A stretch of 64,000 nt of DNA from Bacillus alveayuensis (GCA_030812955.1 JAUSTR010000001.1:806001-870000), one strand, 5' to 3'; positions 41,989 through 51,557 are shown, counted from the first letter of the stretch. Notes: generated by a model from the letters alone, not told the origin. Translations and numbers: made by a program.

Positions 41989-42587
41989 TGGAAGTGAAAG
42001 GAAAGCGAATTGGCTTTGGGTTAACAGGGTCTCATTGTACTTATGATGAAGTTTTTCCGCAAATTGAACGATTAGTGGAAGCAGGTGCAAATGTGCTCCC
42101 GATTGTTACACATACCGTCAAATCGACAACGACGCGATTCGGAGAAGGCGGTGAATGGGTAAAGAAGATTGAAGAGGTGACCGGTCATGAAGTGATCGAT
42201 TCTATTGTGAAAGCAGAGCCATTAGGTCCAAAAACTCCTCTTGATTGTATGATCATTGCCCCTTTAACCGGAAATTCTTTAAGTAAATTAGCCAATGCGA
42301 TGACGGACTCTCCTGTGTTAATGGCCGCAAAAGCTACCATGAGAAACCATCGCCCAGTTGTTTTAGGAATTTCCACAAATGACGCATTAGGATTAAATGG
42401 TGTCAATTTAATGCGACTAATGGCAACAAAAAATATATACTTTATCCCTTTTGGGCAAGATGCCCCTTACCATAAACCAAATTCTATGGTTGCTAATATG
42501 GATTTATTAGTCGAAACGGTGGAATATGCATTGGAGAATAAACAAATACAGCCAGTTATTATCGAAAGAAATAAAGAAAAAGGATAG
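41988..42587 (+). CDS. dpaB: Dipicolinate synthase subunit B (SpoVFB), flavoprotein
   Basis: A 199-residue flavoprotein of the UbiX/Dfp family. I take ATG 41988, which overlaps the dpaA stop (TAATG) and follows aaaggagt. Signatures: KRIGFGLTGSHCTYDEVFPQ, DCMIIAPLTGNSLSKLANAM and VVLGISTNDALG. It is the flavin-binding partner of DpaA in dipicolinate synthesis. Confidence 0.95.
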   Translation: MEVKGKRIGFGLTGSHCTYDEVFPQIERLVEAGANVLPIVTHTVKSTTTRFGEGGEWVKKIEEVTGHEVIDSIVKAEPLGPKTPLDCMIIAPLTGNSLSKLANAMTDSPVLMAAKATMRNHRPVVLGISTNDALGLNGVNLMRLMATKNIYFIPFGQDAPYHKPNSMVANMDLLVETVEYALENKQIQPVIIERNKEKG

Positions 42588-42640
42588 AATAAAAAAACGC
42601 TTTCAAAAAAATTTTTTCATCTATTTTTTTACTTCTATGA

Positions 42641-42687
42641 TACAATAAAACGTAATACGAATAGCAGTCTATTCGTCTAAGACGAAT
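42641..42687 (+). promoter_or_regulatory. asd promoter -10 and alternative leader hairpins
   Basis: A TACAAT -10-like hexamer (42641-42646) without a clear -35 precedes two overlapping, mutually exclusive hairpins. The first is ACGAATAG/CTATTCGT (42657-42664 and 42669-42676). The second is ATTCGTC/GACGAAT (42671-42677 and 42681-42687). They share the middle segment, 25 to 55 bases before the asd start. Confidence 0.5.
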
Positions 42688-42712
42688 AAATGGGGGAAGG
42701 AGATAGAGAGAA

Positions 42713-43756
42713 ATGAGTGTTAATGGATATCATGTAGCAGTAGTTGGTGCAACAGGCGCTGTTGGTCATCAAATGATCAAAACATTAGAAGATCGAAATT
42801 TTCCAGTATCAAAGTTAACATTACTTTCTTCCAGTCGTTCCGCTGGGACAAAATTAACCTTTAAAGGTCAAGAAATAGAAGTTCAAGAAGCAACACCAGA
42901 GAGCTTTGAAGGAGTGCAAATTGCTTTATTTAGTGCAGGAGGAAGTGTATCAAAACAGCTGGCAAAAGAAGCGGTGAAACGTGGAGCGATTGTGATTGAT
43001 AATACAAGTGCATTTCGTATGGATGAAGATGTTCCATTAGTGGTCCCAGAAGTAAATGAAGAAGATCTTAAATGGCATAATGGAATTATCGCAAACCCAA
43101 ACTGTTCAACGATTCAAATGGTCGTTGCACTTGAGCCAATTCGTAAGCATTTCGGATTAAACAAAATCATCGTTTCGACTTACCAAGCTGTTTCTGGTGC
43201 TGGCGTTTCAGCCATAGAAGAGCTAAAACAACAAACAAGAGATATATTAGAAGAAAAAGAACCTAAGGCAAACATTTTACCAGTTAAGAGTGATGAGAAG
43301 CATTACCAAATTGCCTTTAATGCCATTCCTCAAATTGATAAATTCCAAGAAAATGGATTTACATTTGAAGAAATGAAAATGATTAATGAAACAAAAAAAA
43401 TTATGCACAAAAATGATTTAGAAGTAGCGGCAACGTGTGTTCGTTTGCCAGTTATTACAGGACATTCTGAGTCTGTGTATATTGAAATAGAACGCGATGA
43501 TGTTTCAGTAGAAGACATTCAAAAGGTGTTAAAAGACGCACCTGGAGTAACGCTGCAAGATGATCCAGCTGAACAGGTTTACCCTATGCCAGCATATTGT
43601 GTAGGGAAGTATGATACGTTTGTTGGACGGATTCGCAAAGATTTAGATAAAGCGAACGGTTTCCACCTTTGGGTCGTTTCTGACAATTTATTAAAAGGAG
43701 CAGCATTAAATTCTGTACAAATTGCAGAAAGCTTAATCAAACTAAATTTAGTTTAA
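42713..43756 (+). CDS. asd: Aspartate-semialdehyde dehydrogenase
   Basis: A 347-residue Asd. The NADP-binding [19 protein letters not shown] is at the N-terminus, and catalytic cysteine C131 lies in NPNCSTIQM. It reduces aspartyl phosphate to the semialdehyde, shared by lysine, diaminopimelate, threonine and methionine synthesis. The asd-dapG-dapA cluster next to dpaAB links cell-wall and spore dipicolinate supply. Confidence 0.97.
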   Translation: MSVNGYHVAVVGATGAVGHQMIKTLEDRNFPVSKLTLLSSSRSAGTKLTFKGQEIEVQEATPESFEGVQIALFSAGGSVSKQLAKEAVKRGAIVIDNTSAFRMDEDVPLVVPEVNEEDLKWHNGIIANPNCSTIQMVVALEPIRKHFGLNKIIVSTYQAVSGAGVSAIEELKQQTRDILEEKEPKANILPVKSDEKHYQIAFNAIPQIDKFQENGFTFEEMKMINETKKIMHKNDLEVAATCVRLPVITGHSESVYIEIERDDVSVEDIQKVLKDAPGVTLQDDPAEQVYPMPAYCVGKYDTFVGRIRKDLDKANGFHLWVVSDNLLKGAALNSVQIAESLIKLNLV

Positions 43757-43765
43757 AACGACCTT

Positions 43766-43805
43766 GAAGAGAGTTGGATTTCATTCGACTCTCTTCTGTT
43801 AATTA
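43766..43805 (+). terminator. Hairpin between asd and dapG
   Basis: Nine-base arms GAAGAGAGT (43766-43774) and ACTCTCTTC (43788-43796), tail TGTTAATTAAT. The T content of the tail is weak, so an attenuator or partial terminator is more likely than full termination. Confidence 0.6.
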
Positions 43806-43823
43806 ATGGAAGAGGTGGGGTAG

Positions 43824-45035
43824 TTGAAAATCGTTGTACAAAAGTTTGGAGGTACTTCCGTACGTGATCAAAACGGAAGAAAACATGCACTTGAACATAT
43901 TAAAGATGCATTAGATGAAGGATATAAAGTTGTTGTTGTTGTATCGGCAATGGGGCGTAAAGGGGATCCATATGCAACTGATACCCTTTTAAGCCTTTTA
44001 GAAGGAGGTATTCAATCGGTTTCAAAACGTGAACAAGATATGCTATTATCTTGTGGAGAGATTATTTCCTCTGTCGTTTTCACAAGCATGTTAAATGGAA
44101 ATGGTATAAAGGCACAAGCCCTTAATGGAGCACAAGCAGGCTTTATTACGACGAACGATCATACAAATGCGAAAATAGTGAAAATGAAATGTGACCGACT
44201 CATTGAATTGCTTAAAACCCATGACGTTGTTGTAGTTGCCGGATTCCAGGGAACAAGTGAAAAAGGAGATATCACGACAATTGGACGGGGTGGTAGCGAT
44301 ACGTCTGCTGCTGCATTAGGTGCGGCTCTCCAAGCAGAATATGTCGATATATTTACAGATGTTGAAGGAGTGATGACGGCAGATCCGCGCATTGTTGAGA
44401 ATGCAAAACCGCTTCAAGCCGTCACATATACCGAAATATGCAACATGGCCTATCAAGGCGCCAAAGTGATACACCCTCGTGCTGTAGAAATAGCGATGCA
44501 AGCAAAAGTACCTCTCCGCATTCGCTCAACGTATTCCAAAGCAAAAGGAACGCTCGTGACGACTGATCATGGGGTACGAAAAGGGGTGGATGTGAAGGAA
44601 CGATTAATTACAGGAATTGCACATGTTGCTGACATTACACAAATAAAGGTTGAAGCAAAAGAAGGAGATTATAACTTCCAATCTAAAGTTTTTAAAGCAA
44701 TGGCGAAAAACGGAATAAGTGTCGACTTCTTCAATATAACACCGAGCGGAGTTGTATACACAGTACCTGGGAGTGTAACAGATGAGGCAGTTGAGATTTT
44801 AGAGCAATTAGGTTATACTCCAATTGTTAATCGTCATTGTGCAAAGGTTTCGACAGTAGGTGCTGGTATTCAAGGAGTTCCTGGCGTAACAGCGAAAATT
44901 GTATCATCTTTATCGGAGCAAGGAATACAAATCCTACAGTCTGCAGATAGCCATACGACCATTTGGGTATTAGTCACAGAAGAAGATATGATCAAAGCTG
45001 TTAATACGCTTCATGAAACATTCGAACTTGGTTAA
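43824..45035 (+). CDS. dapG: Aspartate kinase I (DapG)
   Basis: A 403-residue aspartokinase with N-terminal KFGGTSVRD and two C-terminal ACT domains (VEAKEGDYNFQSKVFKAMAKNG; VSTVGAGIQGVPGVTAKIVSSL). In B. subtilis the dap operon isozyme is inhibited by diaminopimelate. No lysine riboswitch is evident upstream, consistent with that type rather than LysC. It starts at TTG after gaggtgggg and ends just before dapA. Confidence 0.94.
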   Translation: MKIVVQKFGGTSVRDQNGRKHALEHIKDALDEGYKVVVVVSAMGRKGDPYATDTLLSLLEGGIQSVSKREQDMLLSCGEIISSVVFTSMLNGNGIKAQALNGAQAGFITTNDHTNAKIVKMKCDRLIELLKTHDVVVVAGFQGTSEKGDITTIGRGGSDTSAAALGAALQAEYVDIFTDVEGVMTADPRIVENAKPLQAVTYTEICNMAYQGAKVIHPRAVEIAMQAKVPLRIRSTYSKAKGTLVTTDHGVRKGVDVKERLITGIAHVADITQIKVEAKEGDYNFQSKVFKAMAKNGISVDFFNITPSGVVYTVPGSVTDEAVEILEQLGYTPIVNRHCAKVSTVGAGIQGVPGVTAKIVSSLSEQGIQILQSADSHTTIWVLVTEEDMIKAVNTLHETFELG

Positions 45036-45061
45036 TAACAATGTTAAGGTGTGATGAGAGA

Positions 45062-45931
45062 ATGAATTTCGGAAAAATTTCGACTGCTATGGTTACTCCG
45101 TTTGATAATAACGGAAATATAGATTTTGATAAAACAACGAAACTTGTAGAATATTTAATCAATCATGGGACGGAATCGTTAGTGGTTGCCGGAACGACAG
45201 GTGAATCGCCAACGTTAACATCTGAGGAAAAAATTGCTTTATTTAAACATGTTGTGCACGTCGTGAACAAAAGGATACCAGTTATTGCTGGTACGGGAAG
45301 CAATAATACGAAAGCTTCCATTGAGCTGACAAAAAAAGCTGAAGAAACAGGTGTCGATGCCGTTATGCTTGTGACACCGTATTATAATAAACCGAATCAA
45401 GACGGTTTATATCAGCACTTTCAAGCTATTGCCGAAAGCACCTCTCTCCCTGTGATGCTTTATAATGTTCCTGGAAGAACGGCTGCCACTCTTGCACCTG
45501 AAACTGTGATTAAATTATCGAACATTGAAAATATTGTTGCTGTCAAGGAGGCAAGTGGTAATATAGAGGCGATGACGAAAATCATTGCGGAAACACCGGA
45601 AGATTTTGCACTATTTTCCGGTGATGATAGCTTATCCATTCCGGTTATGTCGATTGGTGGAAAAGGCGTCGTTTCGGTTGCCTCTCATATCATTGGAGAT
45701 GAAATGCAAGAAATGTTATCAGCCTTTCATTCAGGGGATGTGCAAAAAGCTGCAAAACTTCATCAACAATTGTTACCGATCATGAAGCAATTGTTTGCTG
45801 CACCTAGTCCAGTACCGGTCAAAACGGCTTTACAAATAAAAGGGCTAGATGTAGGTTCTGTAAGACTACCGCTTGTTCCACTAACACAGGAAGAACGAGA
45901 AGATTTAACAAAGGTTTTAAAAAATTATTAA
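45062..45931 (+). CDS. dapA: 4-hydroxy-tetrahydrodipicolinate synthase
   Basis: A 289-residue DHDPS of the class I aldolase fold. ATG 45062 is preceded by aaggtg; an ATG at 45041 lies before that site. Signatures: NFGKISTAMVTPFD, VAGTTGESPTL, MLVTPYYNKPNQDGLYQHF, and the Schiff-base lysine in VAVKEASGN. It condenses pyruvate with aspartate semialdehyde, giving the precursor that DpaAB uses for dipicolinate in spores. Confidence 0.96.
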   Translation: MNFGKISTAMVTPFDNNGNIDFDKTTKLVEYLINHGTESLVVAGTTGESPTLTSEEKIALFKHVVHVVNKRIPVIAGTGSNNTKASIELTKKAEETGVDAVMLVTPYYNKPNQDGLYQHFQAIAESTSLPVMLYNVPGRTAATLAPETVIKLSNIENIVAVKEASGNIEAMTKIIAETPEDFALFSGDDSLSIPVMSIGGKGVVSVASHIIGDEMQEMLSAFHSGDVQKAAKLHQQLLPIMKQLFAAPSPVPVKTALQIKGLDVGSVRLPLVPLTQEEREDLTKVLKNY

Positions 45932-45952
45932 GTTTATAGAGAATTCCCCGAC

Positions 45953-45987
45953 AGTGTCAGCCCTTCGTAAAGGCTGGCACTTTTTTT
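45953..45987 (+). terminator. Terminator after dapA
   Basis: AGTGTCAGCC (45953-45962) pairs with GGCTGGCACT (45972-45981) with one wobble, followed by TTTTTT. Confidence 0.88.
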
Positions 45988-46115
45988 AACCACTTATTAT
46001 ACATAACTCTTAAACAACCTCCATTATTTTCTTGTCTTCCTTTTCACCGATCAGTTATAATAATTTTAAGTGACTTTGGACGGGGACTGATCGTTAGGGA
46101 GGACAATCTAAACTT

Positions 46116-47777
46116 ATGAAAAAGACAGAAAAAATCAAGGTAGTTGCCTTAGGTGGCGTTGGCGAAATCGGTAAAAACATGTATGTCATCGAGATCGATT
46201 CGGATATTTTCATTGTAGATGCGGGATTAATGTATCCGGAAAATGAAATGCTCGGTATTGATGTAGTGATCCCAGACATTTCTTATTTAGAAGAAAATAA
46301 AGATCGTGTTAAAGCTTTATTTTTAACGCACGGACATGATGAGCAAATCGGAAGTATTTTTCACGTTTTACAAAAGATAAACGTTCCGATTTTTGGAACG
46401 AAACTGACGCTTGCTCTTGTGAGGGAACGTTTAAAGACTTATGGTTTACATGAAAAAGCAGATTTGCGTGAAGTTAGCGATTCTTCTATCCTTTCTTTTG
46501 ACCAAGTCCATGTTTCCTTTTTCCGTACTTACCATAGTATTCCTGATTCTGTTGGGATCTGCTTTCATACATCAATGGGAGCTATTGTTTATACTGGAGA
46601 TTTTAAATTTGATCAAACACCAGTAGGAAATCAATATGCGGATATCGGTAAAATGGCCGGTATTGGTAATGAGGGAGTTCTTTGTTTACTTTCTGATAGT
46701 GTGAACGCCGAAATACCTGGTTATACAGGATCAGAAGCAGTAGTTGAAGAGGAAATTCAAGATGTCGTTTATAAAGCGAAAGGAAGAGTCATTGTTTCTT
46801 TATTTGCTTCAAACATTAACCGAATTCAACAAGTGATCCATGCGGCCGAAAAGTATGACCGAAAACTTGTGATTGTTGGAAAAAACATCATGAATGTCAT
46901 TCATATTGCGATAAAATTAGGATATTTAACCGTTTCAGAAGATTTAATCATTCCTGTCCAAAATATTTCTAAATATCCAAAAAACAAAGTCTTAATTATG
47001 ACAACAAGTCATCAAGGAGAGCCGTTATCGGTTTTATCGAAAATGGCGAGAGGAGTCCATAAACAATATAATATCGAAGAAGGAGATACGGTATTAATTG
47101 CAACTTCCCCCATTCCTGGTCATGAATTAACCTTTTCCAAAACCATTGATCTCCTTTACCGTGCCGGAGCACATGTTGTCACAAAAAATAGCAATATCCA
47201 TGTTTCTGGACATGGCTATCAAGAAGAATTGAAGTTAATGTTAAATTTAATGAAACCAAAATATTTTATTCCTGTGCATGGGGAATATAAAATGCAAAAG
47301 GCCCATGCAAAATTAGCGAAATCTGTTGGTGTACCGGAAAAAAATATCTTCATCATCGATAAAGGTGACGTCATTGAATTTCATAAAGGAACCGTTAAAA
47401 CAGGACAAAAAGTTCCAGCTGGTAATATATTAATTGATGGACTTGGAGTCGGGGATGTTGGAAACATTGTATTAAGAGATCGCCGCTTGCTATCTCAAGA
47501 TGGAATTTTAATTGTTGTCGTCACCTTGAATAAAACGAACAAACAAATTGTCGCAGGTCCAGAAATTATTACAAGAGGATTTGTTTATGTTCGTGAATCA
47601 GAAGAACTCATTTCTAATGCTGTTGAAATGGTGAAAGACATTTTATTCAAATGCATGGAAGAAAAAACAACAGAATGGTCATCTATTAAACAAAATATTC
47701 GTGATGCCCTCAATCATTATTTATTTGAACAAACAAAACGTCGACCGATGATTTTGCCAATCATTATGGAATATTAA
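46116..47777 (+). CDS. rnjB: Ribonuclease J2
   Basis: A 553-residue metallo-beta-lactamase/beta-CASP ribonuclease. The family metal motif HxHxDH is changed here to H72-G-H74-D-E76-Q77, so two ligands are lost, while YTGDFKFD, PVHGEYKM and HVSGHGYQEE remain. Loss of ligands is expected for the J2 paralogue, which works mainly with RNase J1 and has weak activity alone. The place after dapA and before tepA is that of B. subtilis rnjB. Confidence 0.93.
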   Translation: MKKTEKIKVVALGGVGEIGKNMYVIEIDSDIFIVDAGLMYPENEMLGIDVVIPDISYLEENKDRVKALFLTHGHDEQIGSIFHVLQKINVPIFGTKLTLALVRERLKTYGLHEKADLREVSDSSILSFDQVHVSFFRTYHSIPDSVGICFHTSMGAIVYTGDFKFDQTPVGNQYADIGKMAGIGNEGVLCLLSDSVNAEIPGYTGSEAVVEEEIQDVVYKAKGRVIVSLFASNINRIQQVIHAAEKYDRKLVIVGKNIMNVIHIAIKLGYLTVSEDLIIPVQNISKYPKNKVLIMTTSHQGEPLSVLSKMARGVHKQYNIEEGDTVLIATSPIPGHELTFSKTIDLLYRAGAHVVTKNSNIHVSGHGYQEELKLMLNLMKPKYFIPVHGEYKMQKAHAKLAKSVGVPEKNIFIIDKGDVIEFHKGTVKTGQKVPAGNILIDGLGVGDVGNIVLRDRRLLSQDGILIVVVTLNKTNKQIVAGPEIITRGFVYVRESEELISNAVEMVKDILFKCMEEKTTEWSSIKQNIRDALNHYLFEQTKRRPMILPIIMEY

Positions 47778-47842
47778 GAGGCTGTCCGATAAGTGTCTGA
47801 CCTTAAACATGGGGTCTAACACTTAGGGCCGTCTCTTTTTTT
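47775..47842 (+). terminator. Long hairpin terminator after rnjB
   Basis: An outer imperfect stem (AAGAGGCTGTCC pairs with GGGCCGTCTCTT, one mismatch and wobbles) encloses inner stem TAAGTGT/ACACTTA, followed by eight T residues. It starts at the rnjB stop codon and is longer than the other terminators here. Confidence 0.8.
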
Positions 47843-47926
47843 TCTGTTTACAACCGGAAACTCGCATGAAAAGAAAAAAAAAGTTCATACTAATTGCATG
47901 ATGTTGGAAGAAAGGATGGGATATAG

Positions 47927-48676
47927 GTGAATGAATTTCATTTTCCAAATGAACATCAATCAGGAACAGAAAAAGAGGAAAAAAGTGAAGGAAGAGAAAA
48001 CATCGTTGAAAATATTCAGAAGCTTGGACAAATCAATGTCCCGCAAATGGCAAATGAATCGAATGTTCATTGTTTAACGATTGTCGGACAAATTGAAGGA
48101 CATGTTCAACTTCCACCGCAAAATAAAACGACGAAATACGAACATATCATTCCACAAATTGTCGCCATCGAACAAAACCCTAAAATTGAAGGATTATTAG
48201 TGATTTTAAATACGGTAGGGGGCGATGTTGAAGCAGGCCTTGCTATTAGTGAAATGCTTGCATCACTAACAAAACCAACTGTATCAATTGTTCTTGGCGG
48301 AGGCCACTCGATTGGTGTCCCAATTGCCGTTTCTTGTAATTATTCGTTTATCGCTGAGACCGCTACGATGACGATTCATCCTGTTCGTCTAACAGGTCTT
48401 GTAATTGGTGTTCCCCAAACGTTTGAATATTTAGATAAAATGCAGGAGCGGGTGATTAACTTTGTCACAAAGCATTCCAATATAACAGAAGATAAGTTTA
48501 AGGAATTAATGTTTTCAAAAGGAAATTTAACAAGAGATATTGGAACAAATATTGTTGGAATGGATGCTGTGAAATATGGTTTAATTAATGAGGTTGGTGG
48601 AGTAGGAAAAGCGATGAAAAAGTTAAGTGAATTAATTGAACGATCGAAACAGAAAGGGAATGGTATGCTACAATGA
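47927..48676 (+). CDS. tepA: ClpP-like serine protease TepA (YmfB)
   Basis: A 249-residue ClpP-fold protein. Catalytic serine S128 in [12 protein letters not shown] and histidine H151 in [11 protein letters not shown] are present; [23 protein letters not shown] is the family core. B. subtilis TepA was first proposed as a translocation-enhancing protease, and related proteins act in spore germination protein turnover. It starts at GTG, and ylzJ overlaps its end by 4 bases. Confidence 0.9.
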   Translation: MNEFHFPNEHQSGTEKEEKSEGRENIVENIQKLGQINVPQMANESNVHCLTIVGQIEGHVQLPPQNKTTKYEHIIPQIVAIEQNPKIEGLLVILNTVGGDVEAGLAISEMLASLTKPTVSIVLGGGHSIGVPIAVSCNYSFIAETATMTIHPVRLTGLVIGVPQTFEYLDKMQERVINFVTKHSNITEDKFKELMFSKGNLTRDIGTNIVGMDAVKYGLINEVGGVGKAMKKLSELIERSKQKGNGMLQ

Positions 48677-48897
48677 TTTTGTATACGACGATGCCCCAAG
48701 AACTCATTTTCCAAGGTGCAAATGAGGAGTTTTTGAAACAAAAGGTTGTCCAAGTTCATGGAATTTCTGTACTCGTTCAAGAATATGAACCGATGCGTTA
48801 CCGTATTGTACGTGTTTTAAGCAGCAATCCTAATCATTTTTTAATTGATTCGATTATGCCTGGACAAACTGTCCAGTATTTTGATAAAAGCTTTTAA
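48673..48897 (+). CDS. ylzJ: YlzJ-like protein
   Basis: A 74-residue protein of the YlzJ family ([15 protein letters not shown] start and a conserved [17 protein letters not shown] stretch). No known function. It is found beside tepA in Bacillus, and the 4-base overlap suggests coupled translation. Its last codons hold a small inverted repeat (CTGGACA/TGTCCAG at 48860-48876). Confidence 0.85.
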   Translation: MILYTTMPQELIFQGANEEFLKQKVVQVHGISVLVQEYEPMRYRIVRVLSSNPNHFLIDSIMPGQTVQYFDKSF

Positions 48898-48938
48898 TCC
48901 TTGACTCTTTTCTAAAAAATTGTTGCATTACAACCATA

Positions 48939-49040
48939 GCTTTTCGACTGTCCAGGCAAGCGACACGCTTGCTATGTCATACTTTTGTGTGATGTGAACC
49001 GAACAAAAGGCGTTGATCGGTTCATGGACAGTCGAAAAGC
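48939..49040. repeat. Cloverleaf-like palindromic intergenic element
   Basis: Perfect 16-base terminal arms GCTTTTCGACTGTCCA (48939-48954) and TGGACAGTCGAAAAGC (49025-49040) enclose three smaller hairpins: GCAAGCG/CGCTTGC (48956-48972), ATGTCATA/TGTGATGT with wobbles (48974-48995), and TGAACCG/CGGTTCA (48995-49024). The fold would be a four-way junction. It is not a tRNA. A mobile palindromic repeat (MITE or REP-like) or a structured RNA are both possible; copy number cannot be seen here. Confidence 0.65.
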
Positions 49041-49080
49041 AACAAAGTTTACGAAAACAGCCTAATCTTTAGAAGTTATG

Positions 49081-49110
49081 TGGCAAACTATTTATTTGTT
49101 ATGCTATAAT
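49081..49110 (+). promoter_or_regulatory. Candidate extended -10 promoter for spoIIIE
   Basis: TGCTATAAT (49102-49110) is a perfect extended -10; the -35 (TGGCAA, 49081-49086, 18-base spacer) is weak. It is the best promoter in the 338-base gap before spoIIIE. Confidence 0.6.
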
Positions 49111-49130
49111 AACGATACAAACAATCGTTC

Positions 49131-49165
49131 GCAGCCAGCATTTGGCTGCTTTCTTCTTTTATTCT
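49131..49165 (+). terminator. Terminator-like hairpin in the spoIIIE leader
   Basis: GCAGCCA (49131-49137) and TGGCTGC (49143-49149) with TTTCTTCTTTTATT after it. It lies about 20 bases after the predicted promoter and 70 bases before the gene, so it would act as an attenuator. Confidence 0.6.
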
Positions 49166-49235
49166 GAATCGAATATTTTACATCATATTCACTTGTTTTT
49201 CATGACATAGAAAAAGGCTACAGGTGGGATTTTAA

Positions 49236-51557
49236 GTGGCAAAACAAAAACGAAAACAACGTAAGAAAAAAAACAACTGGCAACAGCGATTAAAATTTGA
49301 AATTGCAGGGCTTCTATTGTTTGCCCTTTCCATCATTTCATTAGCCGATTTAGGCTTTGTTGGTGGTACGATCATCTCCTTATTTCGATTTTTTACTGGT
49401 GAATGGTTTATCGTCTGTATATTAGCCTTAGCTATATTTTCCTTATATATTTTTTGGAATAAATCATTACCAATGCTCTTTACACGTAAGCTAGTCGGAA
49501 TATATTTTATTTTTGGTTCGATTTTATTATTAAGTCATATCAAGCTATTTTATAATTTATCAAAAGGGGGAACATTTGCTTCTCCAAGTGTTATTTTAAA
49601 TACATGGGAACTATTCTTTATGGAATTAAGGGGAGAAATTAGTTCACCTGACCTTGGTGGTGGAATGGTAGGTGCGATATTATTTGCTTGTTTTTATTAT
49701 TTATTTGCAGCTGAAGGAGCACGTATTGTCGCTTATTGTTTTATCATGATTGGTATGATCCTTTTTACAGGAAAATCTCTTGGGGTCGTTATGGAAAACA
49801 TTTTTAGCCCAATGTTCAAGTTCTTAACGAAACAATTTTTTGCTTTTGTTGAAGATATGAAGCACCTTCCTGCTTCCATTAAAAGAGGAAGTATTCAAAA
49901 GAAAAAAAGGAAATCCATTCAAAAACAATTTGACGATAAGAATGAGAAAGAAGTAGTCGAGGAGGAAGAACCGACAATACAACCAATCATTTCAAGTTTT
50001 ACGGATCGATCTCAAGAAGAAACGGTTTCATCAAAGGAAGCAAATCAGGAAAAAGACTCTCAACAAAACCAAGAGAAAACAGATGATGAGTCTGTTGGAG
50101 CGATCAACATTGTTGAGAAAGAAAATAAAGATTATCAGCTTCCACCCATTGAATTATTATCTCTGCCAAAATATAGTGGACAACATACAGATAAGCAAAA
50201 TATTTACGAAAATGCACGTAAGCTTGAAAAAACGTTTCAGAGCTTTGGTGTGAAAGCGAAAGTGACACAAGTACATTTAGGACCAGCGGTGACAAAATAT
50301 GAAGTATACCCAGATGTTGGGGTGAAAGTCAGTAAAATCGTCAATTTAAGTGATGATTTAGCATTAGCGCTTGCTGCGAAAGATATTCGCATCGAAGCGC
50401 CTATTCCAGGTAAGTCAGCAGTGGGAATTGAAGTACCAAACTCTGAAGTGGCTATGGTATCATTAAGAGAAGTACTTGAATCGAAAGCGAACGACAAACC
50501 AAATTCAAAGCTGCTAATTGGACTTGGGCGCGATATTACAGGGGAAGCCGTATTAGCTGAATTAAATAAAATGCCGCACATGTTGGTGGCAGGAGCAACA
50601 GGAAGCGGAAAAAGTGTATGTATTAATGGAATCATTACAAGTATTTTAATGAGAGCGAAGCCTCATGAAGTGAAAATGATGATGATTGATCCCAAAATGG
50701 TAGAATTAAATGTGTATAACGGAATTCCCCATTTACTTACCCCAGTTGTAACAGATCCAAAAAAAGCGTCTCAAGCATTGAAAAAGGTTGTCAATGAAAT
50801 GGAAAGAAGGTACGAGCTTTTTTCACATACTGGGACTCGCAATATTGAAGGGTACAACGAATGGATAAGGAGACAAAATGCTGAACAACAGGAGAAACAA
50901 CTAGAGCTTCCATATATTGTTGTCATTGTCGATGAACTTGCTGATTTGATGATGGTCGCATCTTCTGATGTAGAAGATTGTATTACGCGTTTAGCTCAAA
51001 TGGCTCGTGCAGCTGGAATTCACTTAATTATCGCAACACAGCGCCCTTCTGTTGATGTCATAACAGGTGTGATTAAAGCGAATATTCCATCAAGAATTGC
51101 TTTTAGTGTTTCGTCGCAAACGGATTCGCGAACCATTTTAGACATGGGAGGTGCCGAAAAATTATTAGGGAGAGGAGATATGTTGTTCTTACCGGTAGGT
51201 GCGTCTAAACCAATTCGAGTACAAGGGGCTTTTTTATCGGATGAAGAAGTCGAAAAAGTCGTCGATTATGTCATTTCCCAACAAAAAGCTCAGTATCAAG
51301 AAGACATGATTCTAAATGATTCAGTAGATGTAGAAAAAGAAGTGGCGGATGAATTATATGATGAAGCCGTACAACTAGTCATTGAAATGCAAAGTGCCAG
51401 TGTATCGATGCTGCAAAGGAGATTTCGAATCGGTTATACGAGGGCAGCAAGACTTATCGATGCGATGGAAGAACGAGGGGTCGTCGGTCCGTATGAAGGA
51501 AGTAAACCTCGCCAAGTGCTACTAACAAAAGAGCAATATGAACAATTATCTTCGTAA
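49236..51557 (+). CDS. spoIIIE: DNA translocase SpoIIIE (FtsK family)
   Basis: A 773-residue DNA pump. A basic N-terminus precedes four membrane helices (about residues 22-180), an acidic linker (220-310), the alpha and beta motor domains with Walker A GATGSGKS at residues 453-460 and VDELADLM as Walker B, and the C-terminal gamma winged helix ([24 protein letters not shown]) that reads SRS/KOPS-type sequences. It moves the chromosome into the forespore and clears trapped DNA from septa. Start GTG follows caggtggg. Confidence 0.96.
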   Translation: MAKQKRKQRKKKNNWQQRLKFEIAGLLLFALSIISLADLGFVGGTIISLFRFFTGEWFIVCILALAIFSLYIFWNKSLPMLFTRKLVGIYFIFGSILLLSHIKLFYNLSKGGTFASPSVILNTWELFFMELRGEISSPDLGGGMVGAILFACFYYLFAAEGARIVAYCFIMIGMILFTGKSLGVVMENIFSPMFKFLTKQFFAFVEDMKHLPASIKRGSIQKKKRKSIQKQFDDKNEKEVVEEEEPTIQPIISSFTDRSQEETVSSKEANQEKDSQQNQEKTDDESVGAINIVEKENKDYQLPPIELLSLPKYSGQHTDKQNIYENARKLEKTFQSFGVKAKVTQVHLGPAVTKYEVYPDVGVKVSKIVNLSDDLALALAAKDIRIEAPIPGKSAVGIEVPNSEVAMVSLREVLESKANDKPNSKLLIGLGRDITGEAVLAELNKMPHMLVAGATGSGKSVCINGIITSILMRAKPHEVKMMMIDPKMVELNVYNGIPHLLTPVVTDPKKASQALKKVVNEMERRYELFSHTGTRNIEGYNEWIRRQNAEQQEKQLELPYIVVIVDELADLMMVASSDVEDCITRLAQMARAAGIHLIIATQRPSVDVITGVIKANIPSRIAFSVSSQTDSRTILDMGGAEKLLGRGDMLFLPVGASKPIRVQGAFLSDEEVEKVVDYVISQQKAQYQEDMILNDSVDVEKEVADELYDEAVQLVIEMQSASVSMLQRRFRIGYTRAARLIDAMEERGVVGPYEGSKPRQVLLTKEQYEQLSS

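Noticed and set aside
43757..43823. Lysine riboswitch before dapG
   Set aside because: The gap is only 67 bases with a simple hairpin; far too short for the lysine aptamer.
48939..49040. tRNA or tRNA-like gene in the cloverleaf element
   Set aside because: The closing stem is 16 bases, internal arm sizes do not fit tRNA, and no T-loop GTTCRA or anticodon-arm geometry is present.
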